Origin: Leptobrachium leishanense
Taxonomy: Eukaryota > Chordata > Amphibia > Anura > Megophryidae
DNA length: 64,000 nt
Direction: 5' to 3'
Assembly: GCA_009667805.1 (NCBI GenBank)
Contig: CM019063.1
Coordinates: forward strand, 357,960,113 to 358,024,112
Each line of letters opens with the position of its first letter. Position 1 is the stretch's first letter. Both the position numbers and the translations under genes were made by a program. Of this stretch, positions 12,057 to 23,650 are shown in pieces. Under the pieces are notes generated by a model. The model was not told the origin of the DNA. It searched no databases and saw only the letters and a list, made by a program, of their open reading frames with translations.

Positions 12057-13177
12057 GTTTCATCTATATTTATTTGTCAATTAAATAAATTTGAGGAAAA
12101 CATACAATATCTCCCCCCTTTACCAATTAGGCTAGGTTTCCCCCTTTCGCAACACGTTTTTCTTCTTTCATCCATTTAATAATTGAAGATGCAGTGTTTT
12201 TAAACTTCAATGTACATACTTTCTTTGTTAGTACAATCATCCAGACAGTTAGAAACATAATTACTATACAAATCACAATTTCTGTAATCTTGGCCCGTTA
12301 TAAGCAGATAGCAATTGATGATCAATCTGTGAATACATTGGAGCATAAATTGTTAGATTATCTTTTTATTTATTAGACGTTCAATAGTATGGTCATGCTA
12401 GTTCTTTAGCAAAGATTTCAAATCTGGATTCATGGGTATCTCTTGCCCTTGGAATACGACAACAATTTGCATCTCGTCATGCCAGACTTAATTTATAAAA
12501 AGTAACTTCTCGATAACAACTCTTGATTCTTTAGAAACTTTCACGAGAATCACTGGTGTGGGTATGAACACTCTCTTGTTTTGTACCAGATTCTTCCGGT
12601 AAACATTTGCTTCTCTTTCTGTATCAAACAGCGGTTGCAATAAATATGCAGCAAATCTTTTCTTTCGGTGGTTCTTGTACATAGCAATCAACGTATCCTG
12701 GCTGTATCCCGCATGTCTTTCAGGCTTGCATGAGCTTGATGCGCATGGGACTTTAGCATTCTTCTTGGAATTGTGCGGAAAACCGTAGAATTTCCAGATA
12801 GTCGCAGTCTTTGGTGGTCCGATTCATCTTTGCGGATTAAGTGTCGCAGTTCGGATTAACCATTTATCTCAATTTCTGTTGAAAGAAAGAGTATAAATAA
12901 CCATTCATAGACTAGCGATTTCACTCAAATTCCCTACAGATACCTTGATCTCTGATTAATTTTAATTAACCGTACGGATCTATTCTATCTACTAGCTTGA
13001 GTTAAACATCTGAATGCTGGGAAGAAGAATCACATGTTAATTAAAACATCACTTCACATGATACCAGTTAAGTGTCTTCTGTTGGTCCATCTTCACATTC
13101 TGAGGTGATCTAGAATGACAATCATGCAATTGAACTTGGCAGTTTTATTTCTCCTAGAAATATATAACATAACTTTT
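12057..13177 (-). other. Internal region without recognised genes
   Basis: About 1.1 kb between the protease stop and the polypurine tract. In an autonomous element pol and any envelope would lie after protease. Here I find no RT, RNase H or integrase motif. A 67-codon frame at 12691-12488 is basic and Lys/Val-rich but has no recognisable domain. This could be a deletion scar or a family-specific 3' untranslated region. Confidence 0.5.
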
Positions 13178-14188
13178 TCAAATAACATTAGGACTGTCTC
13201 TGTCATTATCTAGATCTGTTATCCACTCATCTTGAGGATTTGGGTATCCGATCACTTCAGGGTCACTATGTCCATTTGGTTCTGCTTCCCTTTTGTGGAG
13301 GTGAATAATTAGCACGTCATTTTCCAGACATATATCTTGAATTCTCTCGGGGGGGGGGAAACATATGGTGTTATCCTCCTGCTCTCCTGGAGTCAGGGGC
13401 TTTGGCCTTAAGAAAGAGGTATCAGGTGTCTGGCTATTTCTGAAGTGGACTTCAATAGAATCCGGCCTTTCCTCAATCACGTGGCAGTTACGCTGGGTGT
13501 GATGGGATTGGGATCTATCGTAGCTGATTGGAACATTTACTTGGGACCAAATAACCTCATTGATAAAATCAATGATTGGATTTAAACTTTTGAGAAGGTC
13601 CATTCCAATAATTAGGCGATTTTGGGGCAGATCCACAACAAGCGTTGGATGCTGAATTACTTTATTCCCCAATTTAAAATCCAATTTAGCCGTGCCCAGA
13701 ACTTTCAGAGATGTGCCACTCACACACACTAGATTAGCATTAGATTTATCTAATCTAGGCTTCCTGGAGGACAGTTCTTGGACCTGTTCAAAATAATGAG
13801 CTGATATTAACGTAACTTGGCTTCCAGTGTCTAGCAAGGACAGAATATGTGGTAAATTATCTTGTAATTCTACATTCACATAATATCGGTCTTCAATGCT
13901 ATGCAATTTACAGAGAAATTTAGAGTGAGATATGAAATTAGGTTTTGGATAGATTTTACCAACTGATTTTGCTCTCTCAAACGTGCTTTTGGCAGCTGCG
14001 CTGTCCATTTCGGATCCAGTCTTCTCAGCTTGCTCGCACTTAGTCTGGGGAGATAAAATCCATTTTCCTTCTCTTTGCAGGGAAGGGTTTAAATCGTCAA
14101 CCATACAAACATTTGTATTAATCATTTCATCATCACTTTCTGGTAAATTGTCATGGATGCTGGTTACTTCATCAGAAACATCATCTAG
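13178..14188 (-). CDS. Retroviral-type aspartic protease domain
   Basis: The frame continues directly from gag after the UGA at 14191-14189. The first ATG in it is at 14125. About 75 residues after that Met lies SLLDTGSQVTLIS, the active-site loop of retropepsins (Asp-Thr-Gly). It is followed about 65 residues later by NRLIIGMDLL, the second conserved segment. Retropepsins work as dimers and cut Gag into its parts. The frame ends at 13178 (TAA or equivalent) with a charged, Pro-rich tail and no RT. Because it is in phase with gag and lacks a good start of its own, expression by readthrough is more likely than a separate start. Confidence 0.85.
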   Translation of the reverse strand, partial: LDDVSDEVTSIHDNLPESDDEMINTNVCMVDDLNPSLQREGKWILSPQTKCEQAEKTGSEMDSAAAKSTFERAKSVGKIYPKPNFISHSKFLCKLHSIEDRYYVNVELQDNLPHILSLLDTGSQVTLISAHYFEQVQELSSRKPRLDKSNANLVCVSGTSLKVLGTAKLDFKLGNKVIQHPTLVVDLPQNRLIIGMDLLKSLNPIIDFINEVIWSQVNVPISYDRSQSHHTQRNCHVIEERPDSIEVHFRNSQTPDTSFLRPKPLTPGEQEDNTICFPPPERIQDICLENDVLIIHLHKREAEPNGHSDPEVIGYPNPQDEWITDLDNDRDSPNVI

Positions 14189-14194
14189 TCACTG
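14183..14194 (-). promoter_or_regulatory. UGA-CUAG readthrough context between gag and pro
   Basis: Minus-strand codons read CAG TGA CTA GAT. The stop is followed by CUAG, the context known to raise UGA readthrough in vertebrate genes. The frame stays open for protease beyond it. This would make a minority of Gag-Pro fusion, as gammaretroviruses do with UAG. Function here is inferred. Confidence 0.7.
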
Positions 14195-15994
14195 GTTGGG
14201 TGGGGCTGCAGGTGTTGCATCGCTTACAACCTGACCAGGGTTATTTCCAGTCATTAACTGAGTGATCTGATCCAGTTTTTCTGTCAGCACACGGAAATTT
14301 TCCTGCATTTGACCAATACGCTGGCGTACATTATATCTCCGCTTTCTATTCGTCCTTGGGGACGAAGCTTGCGCATTATCAGACGCATCAGATTCAGTCT
14401 TACCTCTGGTTGCTTCCTGTCTAGGTACATTTTCCCTTGATTTAACCCACTGACTTCTAGGTACCCATTGCTTCCTAGATTGAAATTTACTTCCTGAATT
14501 TTCTCTGGCAAACCCTCTTTCCTGATCTGGCTTGGATTTTTCCCTTTGAGGTATGGAGTCACGCAATATTTCCGCATAACTCTTTTTGTGGGACTCAAAT
14601 TTAATATCACCCTTTTTAACGTGAGTTTTCGCTATTTCCTCAGGTGAGCTTTTCACTCTTTTCCCTTGAGTTTCTTCACTATATTCAAATACAGTAAATA
14701 GGGTCATACTTTCTTTTAGTACCCAATCCAAACCATTTCTCGGGTCATAATCTCTTGCCAAAATAACCTTTATTTTATTTGGCAATGCGTCATAAAATAA
14801 TTGAATAAATTCAGGGTTTTCAAAATCTGGGTTTCTTTCAGCCAAGCTGTACGCATTTTTAAGGACTGAAAGAAATTCACGGGGGCTTTGATTAGGTCTG
14901 CATTTTAGCGTTAAAATTGCTCTTTTCGCAGCTAGACTGGTACGGTGAGGCCCAAATTCAGATTTGACCTCAGAGACTACTTTACTCCATTTCCTTATAC
15001 CAGATTCTTTCAAAGACTGGAAAAAATACCTATGTTTGCTTTCAAAGACCCATGGGATCAACTCAATTTTCTGAGCATCTGAATTAATTCCTAAAACTCC
15101 CACAGCTTCTTCAAACATATTTAAATGAACTATTATTTGTGACGATGCTTTAACATCAAAGATACCTACTGAGGTTTTCAAGAAATTAATAATTTTCATT
15201 AAATCATTAACTTCACGATATTTCTTAATAGACTGTGGCTGGCTAGAGTGATGTGATTTGAAATACTCCTGTGTAAGAGGTTTTGCTCTTTTTTCATCAT
15301 GAGATTTAGTTTCATTTTCGCTTCCACTCTGCTCACTCTGGCTTTTCAGATAAACAGAGCCGTCACCAGGTCTAATCAGTGATGTATGGCTCAAAGCTTT
15401 CAAAGGGAACTTCTCTAACGAAGAATTTTTAACCCTTCGAACATCAGTTTCAACCCGACGTGCCTCATCAGCGAATTTCTCATGTTCCTGTTTCATTCTC
15501 GCTAATTATTTGTTTAGCCCCTTATTTAATTTGGATAATTGAGCAATCTCATCTTGCAATTGATCTTTTTCTCTTGCACACACTTTCAATTCCGTTATCA
15601 TTCGTTCTGACTCATCTTTTAATTTATTTACGGTATCATGCAAGTCACAATTTTTATTTTCTAATCTGTCTCTGGTTTCTTTGTCATCATTCAATCTCTT
15701 GTTCATTTCTGCGATCAAGTATATGCATTCAGGCACAATTTTTAAAACTAAAATTTCTTTGTCTTTTTTATTTGTGGCTGCACTTATCTTTCGCAAACAC
15801 TCAAGAAAATTTGATTGATCTGACCAGATTGAATCAACATAATTCGATATATTTGCTTGCAATTCTTTTATCCATTCAAATAAATCGTCTGTGACGTGTA
15901 ACTTGTCCTTTAGATAAGACATAACATCTATCAATATTATTTGATTAGTATGTATCTCTACATCTTCCTGAGTCTCAGTTTCTGACTCTGACAT
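14189..15994 (-). pseudogene. Gag, one internal stop
   Basis: The ATG at 15994 (MSESETETQED) starts an acidic segment followed by a coiled coil (about residues 60-165). A TAA near 15508-15506 interrupts the frame, which continues unchanged to the UGA at 14191-14189. The later part has a Gag-like capsid region (motifs LTLKCRPNQSPREFLSVLKN and FYDALPNKIKVILARDYDP) and a basic C-terminal third rich in Arg, Lys and Gln. No CCHC knuckle is visible. Gag would form the particle that packages the RNA. The TAA is one substitution from CAA (Gln), so it is probably a late mutation. Identification as Gag rests on position, the capsid-like segment and the downstream protease. Confidence 0.75.
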
Positions 15995-16126
15995 TTTTAC
16001 ACTGTTTAGTAGAGAATCGTAAAACCACAAGTCAGAATACAACAAGGAGTCAAAATATATATATATATTTTTATCTCTGTCTAATCAGACAATACTGACA
16101 ATTATATTCCAAACAAAAACTACAAT

Positions 16127-16144
16127 CTCGGTACAGTGCCTCCA
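16127..16144 (-). other. Primer-binding site
   Basis: Four bases inside the 5' LTR the minus strand reads TGGAGGCACTGTACCGAG. TGG at the start fits the complement of a tRNA CCA end. The ends (TGGAGG and ACCGAGATT) resemble a tRNA-Gln complement, but the middle does not, so the tRNA is uncertain. Confidence 0.6.
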
Positions 16145-17284
16145 ATATTGTCGGAATATAATCTCTGCACGTGAATACAACACGTTTGTATATATTGGAT
16201 TTATTAGCCAAGCCTCCAATATGTCTATATTGGACTTACTGGACCTACCTCGGCAGTTGCCTCCAATATATCAGGGATTATTATTTCATAAGAAACTTAT
16301 ACGAGACACAAATATCAATCGTTTATATCTCTTAGAAATTATCCTGAATTCTTTTAATTGTCTGTGTTTTGCTTTAAAAAATACAATAATCAATAATCGG
16401 ATAAAAATATATATATATTTATTACGTATACAAAAAAGTTTCAAATCTCATATCATAAACAAAAATTTATAAACCACAATACATAAGCATATAAAAACTA
16501 GCTTCACAATATATGTATCTCCGGTTAGTAACTGCATATATGATTAATATCATTTACCTTATCAGTTAGTAACTAATACACAAATGGTTAATAAACATTT
16601 CTACTTAATACAACATGCATTTCCCAGCAAACAATGTTTAACCAGCCAGCTCTTATAGATATACATATATCTCTATGCTACATGGATCAACAAAAGATGA
16701 GCTAATTTAATGATAAGTAATAAAAACTTATTTAGTGAATCCTCCCCTAATCTTGAGAATTAAATTTCTAATCTTCTGCTTTTTATTTTGTAGTTATATA
16801 ATTCCTTGCTCATTAATTTTAATCACAGTAATTTCCAATTTCCATATATATATATTGGTATCAAGATGCAGGTTACAGAGCTGGTGTCCGAGCTAGCACT
16901 CACAATCTTCAGTTTCAATAAAAGATATTCAGCCAGGGATCGAGTCCTCAATGAAACAGTTGATGGAGGTGGAAGGAAAAAAGGGAAAAAAATGCAAGGC
17001 AGGAATTAAGTGCAGACTGTATCGTCCCAGATAGGAGTGAAAAATAGGAGATATACTCACATATTCTGGTGCCGATTTAAATAAATGGGCACCAAACAGA
17101 AGGCAGATCGGTGGATTTAAATCAAGGGGCACCGATTCCCCAACCTCAGGTCCACAAGGCAGGAAACCAGATCCTTAGGAATATCTATTCAGGATGCCGA
17201 AGGAATAAATCACCCAGGATCATACAGGGTGGAAATTCACAATCGGTTATATTAAAACAATAAATAAAATACACCGCAAATGCG

Positions 17285-17308
17285 TTTCGCTAGAAGTAGC
17301 TTCATCAG
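17285..17308 (-). ncRNA. Hammerhead-ribozyme-like core, left arm
   Basis: The exact complement of the core at 21797-21820: CTGATGA, stem GCTA-CTTC-TAGC, GAAA on the minus strand. See the right-arm entry. Confidence 0.55.
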
Positions 17309-17511
17309 TGGGTGTAATCATAACAGTACAATGAATCACTATAAATAGCTGCGTTGCTCATATCAGTTCCCGTAGCACAGCTTCCGGGTGATTAGCCTAA
17401 TTGATTAATTTGAATATAGACAGAGGAATAAATAAAGTTACATTGAGAAAAAAAAAAATCAATAGCAGCAAATAATAAATGATTTTAAACGAACATAAAA
17501 ATGCAGGGGTA

Positions 17512-19310
17512 GGGGGGCGTGGCCGGCTGTCTAAGGAAGAGGACGTGTTTTTGAGGAGCTCCGCACGTCCTCTCTTATTTGGGACATTAAGACGATTCTG
17601 CTTGTGGCATTTTATGCAGCTTATGATTCCTGAAAGGCTGGCCACCGGTTTTGAGCACTCCGGAGACCGTTTAGTCCCCCCTCCGGACCGGAGAAAGCTC
17701 TGGAGCTTCTTGCATCGTGGCTGAAGTGTGAAGACGGTGGCCATTTTGGGGCCTATCTCCTGGATGACTCGCAATTTCCCTGGACTGACCGCTCCCACCC
17801 GGCCTGAATCCTTAAATGGAGACAGTGGAGACACAGGGCCCGTGTCTCTCACATACCATGACAGACGGTTCTATGGGATAGCGGTCGGATCTCCGGGTCG
17901 ATGGCTGGATGGAACCCCTCCCCCCGCCGACGGTGAAGACGCAGTACTCTCAGGCTTGGATGCCTGCTTAATATGGCTGGCGGCGGAAGATGCAGACAGC
18001 CCTCTCACCAAGGGAGTCTGGAGGCAGGTGATGGTCGCGCTGAGAGGTTGCAGGGGGAAGACGGATTCGAAGAGGGCTGCACTTGGGTCGGTTCCTGCCC
18101 AGTACTCTGCTGAGACCTGCCTGCTAGCGGGCGCTGCCGTGGGGAGCTCCGTGACACACTGTGGACAGGAGGAGATGCCAGTCCGTGTATTCTGGCCCCG
18201 GAGCCTACCCCCGAAGGTGAGAGCTGGAGGAGGACGCACACCTTGTATGCCCCGAGGAGAGACGGGGACACCAAACCCGAAGTCAGTGACCCCTCGACGG
18301 AGACTCGGAGCAGAAGCCCACACTCCCCGGCTGGCTGATAAGAGGGTGCGGAAGCACCCACTGGGGCCACGAGTGATTTTTCGTACGCAGGCTACAGCAA
18401 GAGCTACACCCAAGCGGAAACGTGTGAAATCGGTTCGGAAGGTAGCTACCCGGGTTGGTGAGATGCGCACACAGCAACATCGAGTAGATCTACGGAGGAG
18501 AATTGGAGATCGCAAAACGGTCTGGGCTCTCCGCGGATATAACCCCCAGCTAGCGGTTAAGATGGCGCGGATGTACGCACCGAGGTGCCGTGAGGTTATG
18601 CCCCAGAATTATTTTCTTTGCCGAGCCTACCCTTCCAAGGAGACACAGAGATCTGGACAATCCTGCATGTACCTGCCTGTGACGGTCCAGCCTCCTTTGT
18701 TGGACACCGGCTGACCTTATTTTGCCCTCTTCTTTTTTGAGACACCCCTCTTACTTTCGATACCCCTTCCTGAGTGTTTTTATTTAGCGGTTGCTGCATC
18801 GCCCTGCCTGCCAAATGCTGTTTGTCATTGATCCCCGGCTGGGGACGCTTTTGATTCCTAGAGACAGTTTTATTTTTTTTTTCCTCTCATACCCCCTTCC
18901 ACTGAGTATTTTGTCGTTCTCTTTTTGACGCCATTGCCCGAGTTTTAGATGAGACCCCTCTACTCGAGGATGTTTTTTTGTTCCCCCCCCTTTTTCTTTA
19001 CGCCCCCCCCCCCCCCCCCCCCACCTGCAAAAGTTCTGATCCTGCGTGCGAAGACGCTTTCGCATTTTTGATGGACGGTCGGGCTATTTTTTTTTTTTTT
19101 TTAACCACATCATACCCCCTCCCTTCCCCTCCCCTTCACTGATCACTATTATATGCTAAGACCCCCCATATCGGGAGATGTTTGTTATTTTTCATAAGTG
19201 ATAATTCTGCTGTTGTTGGTCCTGCGTGGCCCTTGCTTACATTTGTTTGATTTTCTGCTGACTTTGTTTACAAAATAAAATCTTAAATTGAAAAAAAAAA
19301 AAAAAAAAAA
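17512..19310 (+). mobile_element. GC-rich poly(A) retroelement, copy 1
   Basis: It starts GGGGGGCGTGGCCGG and ends in about 20 A. TGCAGGGGTA (with preceding A's) flanks both sides (17502-17511 and 19311-19320). The mirror position in the right arm (near 21600) has the site once, so this is a target-primed insertion into the left arm after the palindrome formed. The 5' end is shared with 32024-33313, so both are probably full length at the 5' side. The layout (G-rich start, poly(A)) suggests an L1/Tx1-driven non-autonomous element. The A-rich tail and the duplication are seen; the driver is inferred. Confidence 0.85.
17728..18714 (+). CDS. Uncharacterised 328-codon ORF in the GC-rich retroelement
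   Basis: An uninterrupted frame rich in Arg, Gly and Pro with a basic C-terminal half (KRKRVKSVRKVATRVG). I recognise no domain. The related copy at 32024-33313 shares nucleotide blocks with this one but does not preserve this frame, so the ORF may be a chance frame in GC-rich 5' leader sequence. If real it would be an ORF1-like RNA-binding protein, which I cannot show. Confidence 0.25.
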   Translation: MKTVAILGPISWMTRNFPGLTAPTRPESLNGDSGDTGPVSLTYHDRRFYGIAVGSPGRWLDGTPPPADGEDAVLSGLDACLIWLAAEDADSPLTKGVWRQVMVALRGCRGKTDSKRAALGSVPAQYSAETCLLAGAAVGSSVTHCGQEEMPVRVFWPRSLPPKVRAGGGRTPCMPRGETGTPNPKSVTPRRRLGAEAHTPRLADKRVRKHPLGPRVIFRTQATARATPKRKRVKSVRKVATRVGEMRTQQHRVDLRRRIGDRKTVWALRGYNPQLAVKMARMYAPRCREVMPQNYFLCRAYPSKETQRSGQSCMYLPVTVQPPLLDTG

Positions 19311-19977
19311 TGCAGGGGTACAATAAACAAGGCATACAGGTATCCTAATAAATAAAGGAATAAAGGAAGCGATGTGATCCTAAACACCTGTAGATAGGAT
19401 CGTAGTGTGTGGAGAAAATGACAATCAGGGTAAAATATACAAACAGAAGGTCTCAAACAGCCTCCCTAATTTAAAACGTGGGGAGATAGTATAGTTCATT
19501 GATCATATACAGCGCCAAATAAGTGGCCAAGTTCAGCAATAAGAACAGAAAAATGGATACGTATTAGGATTTAAAGTAAAAAGACTCCGTTAAAACGCAT
19601 CTGAGAAGTAACCCTGTATAAACCGGGTAGCAAAGTAAGGTTATATAGCTCTAAAGATAGGACTAATAGGGTATATGGGATAGAAAAAAATAAATAAAAA
19701 ATTGTAGAAGAAAAAGCAAAAAGCACCTAGGATAATTAAATAATGAGTAATTAGTTCAGGTTACTGCAGGCAAGTATAATTTATCGGGAGCAGATAGGGA
19801 AATGGGTAGATCTAACATATGAACCACATGAATCTAAAGAGACTCGTGAAAACAGGGCAGAGAAAATGAATATAAAGAGAATATAAACAGGGAAGAATTA
19901 GCCTGATATAAATATGGGGAAATAAAGGAGAGCACTATATAAAAAAGGGGGTAGTATTAACCTGGATAATAAATAGT

Positions 19978-20165
19978 CCATACTAAGGGGTAGATATAAA
20001 TATAAAGTGCCTATACCATAAGACCCATATACATATAAAGTGCAGAGGGGTAGATATAAATATAAAGTGCCTATACCATAAGACCCATATACATATAAAG
20101 TGCAGAGGGGTAGATATAAATTACAGAGGAGTAGATATAAATATAAAGTGCCAATGCCAAAAGAC
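19978..20165. repeat. 60-bp tandem repeat, left arm
   Basis: About three units of roughly 60 bp containing AGACCCATATACATATAAAG and GGGGTAGATATAAAT. Its mirror image is at about 20745-20935 in the right arm. ORFs found on opposite strands in these stretches are mirror copies of each other and not genes. Confidence 0.85.
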
Positions 20166-20744
20166 CCATATACATGGGACATAAAAGCAGATAGGAAAGC
20201 ATGATTTCTTAGAAGAGGATAACACTAAAAAAAACGCGGGGTTTAAAAATCGGGGGATACTAAACTAAACTCTGAAGATAAAAAACACATGTAAAGACTA
20301 AGACATAGATATGGACTAAAAAGCAGATATAAATAGCAGCATAAATGAAAAGGAATAGAATGTAAACCCATCAAGATAAACTAAAACCTAATATCCAAAC
20401 GAACGGAACTTCACTAAGATTCCAGAGCGGGATGAAAATAGAAACACAAGTATCGATATAGCTATCAGATTTAGCGTACTACATCCCCTTCTGGATAATC
20501 TGATAGCTATATCTATACTTGGTTACAACAGCTTTAATGTGTTTCTATTTTCATCCCGCTCTGGAATCTTAGTGAAGTTCCGTTCGTATATCTGCTTTTT
20601 AGTCCATATCTATGTCTTAGTCTTTACATGTGTTTTTTATCTTCAGAGTTTGGTTTAGTATCCCCCGATTTTTAAACCCCGCGTTTTTTTTAGTGTTATC
20701 CTCTTCTAAGAAATCATGCTTTCCTATCTGCTTTTATGTCCCAT

Positions 20745-20935
20745 GTATATGGGTCTTTTGACATTGGCACTTTATATTTATATCTACTCTGTAATTTATA
20801 TCTACCCCTCTGCACTTTATATGTATATGGGTCTTATGGTATAGGCACTTTATATTTATATCTACCCCTCTGCACTTTATATGTATATGGGTCTTATGGT
20901 ATAGGCACTTTATATTTATATCTACCCCTTAGTAT
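20745..20935. repeat. 60-bp tandem repeat, right arm
   Basis: Mirror of the left-arm array, units of CTTTATATGTATATGGGTCT and TATATTTATATCTACCCCT. Unit number is the same in both arms, so the array existed before the arms were formed or has been homogenised. Confidence 0.85.
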
Positions 20936-21796
20936 GGACTATTTATTATCCAGGTTAATACTACCCCCTTTTTTATATAGTGCTCTCCTTTATTTCCCCA
21001 TATTTATATCAGGCTAATTCTTCCCTGTTTATATTCTCTTTATATTCATTTTCTCTGCCCTGTTTTCACGAGTCTCTTTAGATTCAAGTGGTTCATATGT
21101 TAGATCTACCCATTTCCCTATCTGCTCCCGATAAATTATACTTGCCTGCAGTAACCTGAACTAATTACTCATTATTTAATTATCCTAAGTGCTTTTTGCT
21201 TTTTCTTCTACAATTTTTTATTATTTTTTTTCTATCCCATATACCCTATTAGTCCTATCTTTAGAGCTATATAACCTTACTTTGCTACCCGGTTTATACA
21301 GGGTTACTTCTCAGATGCGTTTTAACTGAGTCTTTTTACTTTAAATCCTAATACGTATCCATTTTTCTGTTCTTATTGCTGAACTTGGCCACTTATTTGG
21401 CGCTGTATATGATCAATGAACTATACTATCTCCCCACGTTTTAAATTAGGGAGGCTGTTTGAGACCTTCTGTTTGTATATTTTACCCTGATTGTCATTTT
21501 CTCCACACACTACGATCCTATCTACAGGTGTTTAGGATCACATTGCTTCCTTTATTCCTTTATTTATTAGGATACCTGTATGCCTTGTTTATTGTACCCC
21601 TGCATTTTTATGTTCGTTTAAAATCATTTATTATTTGCTGCTAATGATTTTTTTTTTCTCAATGTAACTTTATTTATTCCTCTGCCTATATTCAAATTAA
21701 TCAATTAGGCTAATCACCCGGAAGCTGTGCTACGGGAACTGATATGAGCAACGCAGCTATTTATAGTGATTCATTGTACTGTTATGATTACACCCA

Positions 21797-21820
21797 CTGA
21801 TGAAGCTACTTCTAGCGAAA
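21797..21820 (+). ncRNA. Hammerhead-ribozyme-like core, right arm
   Basis: CTGATGA (21797-21803), A, GCTA-CTTC-TAGC hairpin (21805-21816), GAAA (21817-21820). This is the full conserved core of a hammerhead ribozyme with a 4-bp stem II. UACACC upstream (21789-21794) and GGUGUA downstream (21830-21835) could pair as an outer helix, and CGC/GCG as a short inner helix, but I could not place the cleavage-site UH cleanly. Penelope-like elements are known to carry such ribozymes. Confidence 0.6.
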
Positions 21821-23374
21821 CGCGTTTGCGGTGTATTTTATTTATTGTTTTAATAAAACCGATTGTGAATTTCCACCCTGTATGATCCTGGGTGATTTAT
21901 TCCTTCGGCATCCTGAATAGATATTCCTAAGGATCTGGTTTCCTGCCTTGTGGACCTGAGGTTGGGGAATCGGTGCCCCTTGATTTAAATCCACCGATCT
22001 GCCTTCTGTTTGGTGCCCATTTATTTAAATCGGCACCAGAATATGTGAGTATATCTCCTATTTTTCACTCCTATCTGGGACGATACAGTCTGCACTTAAT
22101 TCCTGCCTTGCATTTTTTTCCCTTTTTTCCTTCCACCTCCATCAACTGTTTCATTGAGGACTCGATCCCTGGCTGAATATTTTTTATTGAAACTGAAGAT
22201 TGTGAGTGCTAGCGCCGGACACCAGCTCTGTAACCTGCATCTTTATACCTAAACGGTTTTGGGGATTTGCCGTTTGTTTGGACAGCCCGGCTGCTGCATC
22301 TCGAATCTGGCCAGTATAAACAGCTTTTTTTCTTTTTATGTATGGACTATTTTTATGCACACTATCTTTTATTTCATTTTTTCTGTTCACTTCATTTTTT
22401 CACCTTTTAATTGTTTTATTCGTTTTTATGGACTTAAAGGAATAAATGTTTTTTGGTTTTTTTCACTTATTTATTGTATTTTGCTTAGTATTTTATCTGC
22501 AGCACAAGGATCAAGCACTGTGCCTTATTTCCAGCATCTGGACAAATTACCACGCCCTTTATAGAGCACCTTGCTCACTGATTGTGTTCAGCCCATATCT
22601 ATGGTGTTTTAGCCTTAGAGCTACCTACAAATCATATATTTTTGCAGAGTTCATTACATTTAACACTGTTTGATCTTATTGTTTGTGTTTTTTTTTTTTC
22701 TTCTTCTTGCAGTACACATTTTACTATTAAGTCACGTCCTTTGTAAGTTCACGGATGTCACATTTTTTTGTGGTTCCATATGTATTTTTTTGCTCAATAA
22801 TAATTTTTATCCTTTTTTATTCTATTTCTGGTCAATACAGTCCTCTCACGCAGTGAGTCTCCTACTTATTTTTAGTTTTTTTATATACAGTCCATTTCCT
22901 TTTATTTTTCCTGCCTATGCCAATAGAGCCATCTAGTGGTGCAATACAGACACTATACCTATTTCAATATATTGGTATCAATCTTACAACATTTCTTTTT
23001 AGGAATAAATCCTTATATCCACTTCTTCATATTTCTATCTGCAGAATAGAAATTACTTAGAATTTGGATTTAACGGTGTCTGAGAATCTCAGTCTACGTT
23101 GCAATAATATCTACATATATATATATATATAATTACATTAATTCCCTTTTTTTTTTCATACATTACCTGTCCAATTTGGATGTTGATAAGTTCTGGAATT
23201 TTCTATGTGATGCTTTGTTTTGGAATATGTGAAGATTATCGATATCAGATAATCAATGCATGTGAGTTAGAGATTTGGTGAGAATATTGATTGCCTCATG
23301 TCTTGGGATCTGCCTGCATCGTGGTGTGAGTCTGAGTGTTAGAATCTTGGACTCTCAGAGGGTCATGTGTAATG

Positions 23375-23650
23375 CATTGCGATGTGAGTCTGACTGCTGG
23401 AATCTCCGACCTCTCAGAGTGTCATATGTAATGGACGTCTGAGTGCATTGCGGTGCGAGTCTGACTGCTGGAATCTCCGACCTCTCAGAGTGTCATATGT
23501 AATGGACGTCTGAGTGCATTGCGGTGCGAGTCTGACTGCTGGAATCTCCGACTTCTCAGAGTGTCATGTGTAATGGACGTCTGAATGCATTGCGATGTGA
23601 GTCTGACTGCTGGAATCCCCGACTGCCTCACAAAGACCTTTGCCGCTTAT
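23375..23650 (-). repeat. 71-bp tandem repeat in the 5' LTR
   Basis: Four units starting with GCATTGCGRTGYGAGTCTGA at 71-bp spacing, against two in the 3' LTR. The middle units share private changes (GCGGTGCGAG, CATATG), so they arose by duplication within this LTR. Confidence 0.88.

Larger units (their letters stand above)
16865..22966. mobile_element. 6.1-kb inverted-repeat element with 15-bp target duplication
   Basis: ATATATTGGTATCAA is present at 16850-16864 and 22967-22981, and only once in the sister LTR. The insert is a giant palindrome. The left arm (16865-20468) and right arm (20500-22247) match closely around a centre of about 30 bases near 20485. The left arm contains a later 1.8-kb insertion. 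After the mirrored part the right side continues with about 720 unique bases (22248-22966). No transposase or RT is encoded. Hammerhead-like cores lie in both arms. The architecture matches the Penelope-like element at 25097, so a non-autonomous Penelope relative is the best guess. Confidence 0.85.

Noticed and set aside
19898..21017. Near-identical ORFs on opposite strands (19898-20182 and 20736-21017)
   Set aside because: They are the mirrored arms of the palindrome, made from a 60-bp tandem repeat; no coding signature.
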